Shown here in pieces: positions 35,532-37,009 of a stretch of 37,009 bases of DNA. The notes under the pieces are model-generated. The model saw nothing but the letters and a program-made list of their open reading frames with translations, was not told where the DNA came from and did not search any database. The DNA is from Alsobacter sp040380755 (GTDB lineage Bacteria > Pseudomonadota > Alphaproteobacteria > Rhizobiales > Beijerinckiaceae). The position numbers and the translations under genes are program-made. Numbering within the stretch: position 1 is the stretch's first letter; the number at the start of each line of letters is the position of its first letter. The DNA lies in NCBI GenBank assembly GCA_040380755.1, contig JBEIIL010000023.1, positions 1 to 37,009 of the forward strand, written 5' to 3'.

Positions 35532-36410
35532 TCATGCGCTGGCTGCGATGATCTTGTCTTGCGTTTTGGTGTCAAAATCACTGGCGTCGTGACGCTCGTG
35601 CAGCTGGCCCGAGGGCTCGCCTGATGTGCGATTGACCTTCCGGCCGCGCGCCACAGCGGGGCGGGCAAGGAGCTGATCTGCCCACCGGAGCACGTTCTTG
35701 TAGTCCTGGACGGACAGAAATTCTGCCGCGCCATACTGCCAGCCCTTCACGAGCCCGCCATACCAGGGCCAGATCGCCATATCGGCAATGGTGTAGTCGC
35801 TGCCGGACACGAATTCGTTGTCGGCCAGACGCCGGTCCAGCACGTCGAGCTGCCGCTTCACCTCCATCGCATACCGGTTGATCGGATATTCAAATTTTGC
35901 CGGCGCATAGGCGTAGAAATGGCCAAACCCGCCGCCCAGAAACGGTGCCGAGCCCATCTGCCAGAACAGCCAGGACAAAGTCTCCGCCCGCGCTGCTGGT
36001 TCCGTCGGCAGGAACGCTCCGAACTTCTCGGCGAGATGCATCAGGATCGCGCCGGATTCAAACACGCGGATGGGTTTTGGCCCGCTGCGATCCATCAGGG
36101 CCGGGATCTTGGAGTTGGGGTTGGCCTCGACGAAACCCGAGCCAAACTGTTGGCCTTCACCGATCTTGATCAGCCAGGCGTCATATTCGGCACCGCTGTG
36201 GCCCAGCGCCAAAAGTTCTTCGAGAATAATCGTGACCTTCTGGCCGTTGGGCGTCCCGAGCGAATAGAGTTGCATCGGATGTTGGCCGATCGGCAGTTCC
36301 TTCTCATGGGTCGCGCCGGCAATCGGACGGTTGATGCTGGCGAAGGCGCCGCCACTGGCTTTGTCCCAGGTCCAGACCTTCGGGGGAACATAGTCGGTTG
36401 TGTCGGTCAT
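35532..36410 (-). CDS. yghU: YghU-type glutathione S-transferase family protein
   Basis: A 292-residue member of the GST superfamily, close in length to E. coli YghU (288). The start MTDTTDYVPPKVW and the C-terminal SGQLHERHDASDFDTKTQDKI match that subfamily. The thioredoxin-like half has YSLGTPNGQKVTIILEE and FESGAILMHLAEKFG, the glutathione-binding segment; the helical half has DYTIADMAIWPWYGG. YghU acts as a disulfide-bond reductase with two glutathiones. The frame is open upstream to 36473, but the ATG at 36410 reproduces the family N-terminus. It is the last intact gene before a broken IS6 transposase and is less GC-rich than the operon genes, so it may have arrived with mobile DNA. Confidence 0.93.
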   Translation of the reverse strand: MTDTTDYVPPKVWTWDKASGGAFASINRPIAGATHEKELPIGQHPMQLYSLGTPNGQKVTIILEELLALGHSGAEYDAWLIKIGEGQQFGSGFVEANPNSKIPALMDRSGPKPIRVFESGAILMHLAEKFGAFLPTEPAARAETLSWLFWQMGSAPFLGGGFGHFYAYAPAKFEYPINRYAMEVKRQLDVLDRRLADNEFVSGSDYTIADMAIWPWYGGLVKGWQYGAAEFLSVQDYKNVLRWADQLLARPAVARGRKVNRTSGEPSGQLHERHDASDFDTKTQDKIIAASA

Positions 36411-36522
36411 GTGCGAGGTCCCAGCATGTGATGGAGAGGATTGAGCTTGGACCTCCACGGCTCGATCGTCCACCTTCGGCAGGTAAACTCATGCGGCGTG
36501 ACGCCGTTGAGGGCCTTGAGCT

Positions 36523-36556
36523 GGCGCTGTCAGACTGAACGCAAAAGTCTCAGAAT
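36523..36556 (-). repeat. Candidate end of the IS6-family element
   Basis: GGCGCTGT begins at 36523, followed by a GC-poor run, about 20 nt beyond the transposase stop codon. IS6-family elements typically end in short repeats of the GGC-x-CTGT type close to the transposase stop. The opposite end and any 8-bp target duplication lie outside the window, so this is a position-based suggestion. Confidence 0.35.
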
Positions 36557-36577
36557 ATGCCCGACCCCGTAATTCCT

Positions 36578-37009
36578 CAGGCCGCGCCAAGGTGCCGCCA
36601 CTCGGCCAGAGCGGCGGTTCGGCGATCCTTGAATGTCTGCCTGTTGACGAGGGCGCGCTCCGCGTTGAAGTGATTGTGGAGCGAGCCGTGCAGTGCGGCA
36701 AATGTCTGCAGACTTTGCATCCGCCGGAAGCGGAGCATCGCCCGTTCCCGTCGTCGGAAAGGCTGATTTGTTCTCCGCCCGGTTGTTCAGCCAGCGCCCC
36801 GTCTCGCGCTTGCCGGTTGCGCCCAGAGTCGTCAGGGCAGCCCCGTAGGACGCCAACCGATCCGTGACGAGTGCTTCGGTGCCACCATGCCGGTGCAATG
36901 ATTTCCGCAGGAGTTTCAACGCAGCCTTCTTGTCGCACTTCTTCGTCATGTCGCTTTCGAGCACTTCGCCTTCGTGATCGACCGCACGCCAGAGATGGTG
37001 CTTCACGCC
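36578..37009 (-). pseudogene. IS6-family transposase, frameshifted and cut by the window edge
   Basis: The reading frame at the right edge encodes HHLWRAVDHEGEVLES, a VTDRLASYG segment and RWLNNRAEN, i.e. the DDE catalytic triad (Asp, Asp, Glu) of an IS6-family transposase. At about 36764-36769 the frame changes: the continuation FRRRERAMLRFRRMQSLQTF and later HNHFNAERALVNRQT is found in another minus frame and ends at 36578. Compared with the usual ENSH-x-PFRRRERAM, two bases appear to be missing. The protein would therefore be truncated after the third catalytic residue. The N-terminus lies beyond 37009. Real in vivo frameshift programming is known in some IS families but is not typical of IS6, so decay is more likely. 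Confidence 0.85.

Overview
The window is about 37 kb of dense, very GC-rich bacterial DNA with no rRNA, tRNA or CRISPR array that I can see. Genes are packed head to tail with ATGA/GTGA/TGATG overlaps. The gene content points to an alphaproteobacterium, probably of the Hyphomicrobiales or a neighbouring order: an HWE-family histidine kinase, a methyltransferase with a regulatory domain, DUF6152/DUF6644-type proteins, and SsuABC-type and FecCD-type importers. The family or genus cannot be fixed from the sequence alone.

Layout, left to right. (1) 3-578: the end of an MFS permease. (2) 836-9154, plus strand: an M20 metallopeptidase followed by a tightly coupled lipoprotein adaptor, RND pump, second lipoprotein adaptor and AbgT-family transporter, ending at a GC hairpin. 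(3) 9245-13119, plus: a beta-helix/transmembrane protein, a patatin-like lipase and an AI-2E-family membrane protein. A membrane-anchored metallophosphoesterase (minus) converges on it with a 4-nt overlap. (4) 15019-18311, plus: an SLC13-type permease with internal TrkA-C-like domains and an alpha/beta hydrolase. (5) 18378-24528, minus: a class I methyltransferase, two small envelope proteins (DUF6644-like and DUF6152-like), an orphan multi-PAS HWE kinase and an Old Yellow Enzyme-type reductase.

(6) 24836-29208, minus: a six-gene oxyanion locus reading modA, mop, a TrmO/TsaA-like gene, then a FecB/FecCD-type importer (binding protein, permease, ATPase). It joins a classical molybdate-binding protein and molbindin to a vitamin B12/siderophore-architecture transporter, with no ModB or ModC in view. 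(7) 29451-35046, minus: an IclR regulator, a cupin, an SsuCAB-type importer, a DapA-family aldolase/lyase with a rewritten active site, and an EthD-like alpha+beta barrel protein. A near-perfect palindrome sits just upstream of the regulator. This looks like an uncharacterised uptake-and-catabolism operon and is, with the oxyanion locus, the best candidate for something new.

(8) 35047-37009: a 485-nt stretch with no convincing gene, a YghU-type glutathione transferase and a frameshifted IS6-family transposase that runs off the window. This right end looks like a mobile-element-associated boundary.

All assignments come from reading protein motifs by eye. No database search or alignment was run. 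Substrates of the transporters and the pathway of the IclR operon are inferences.
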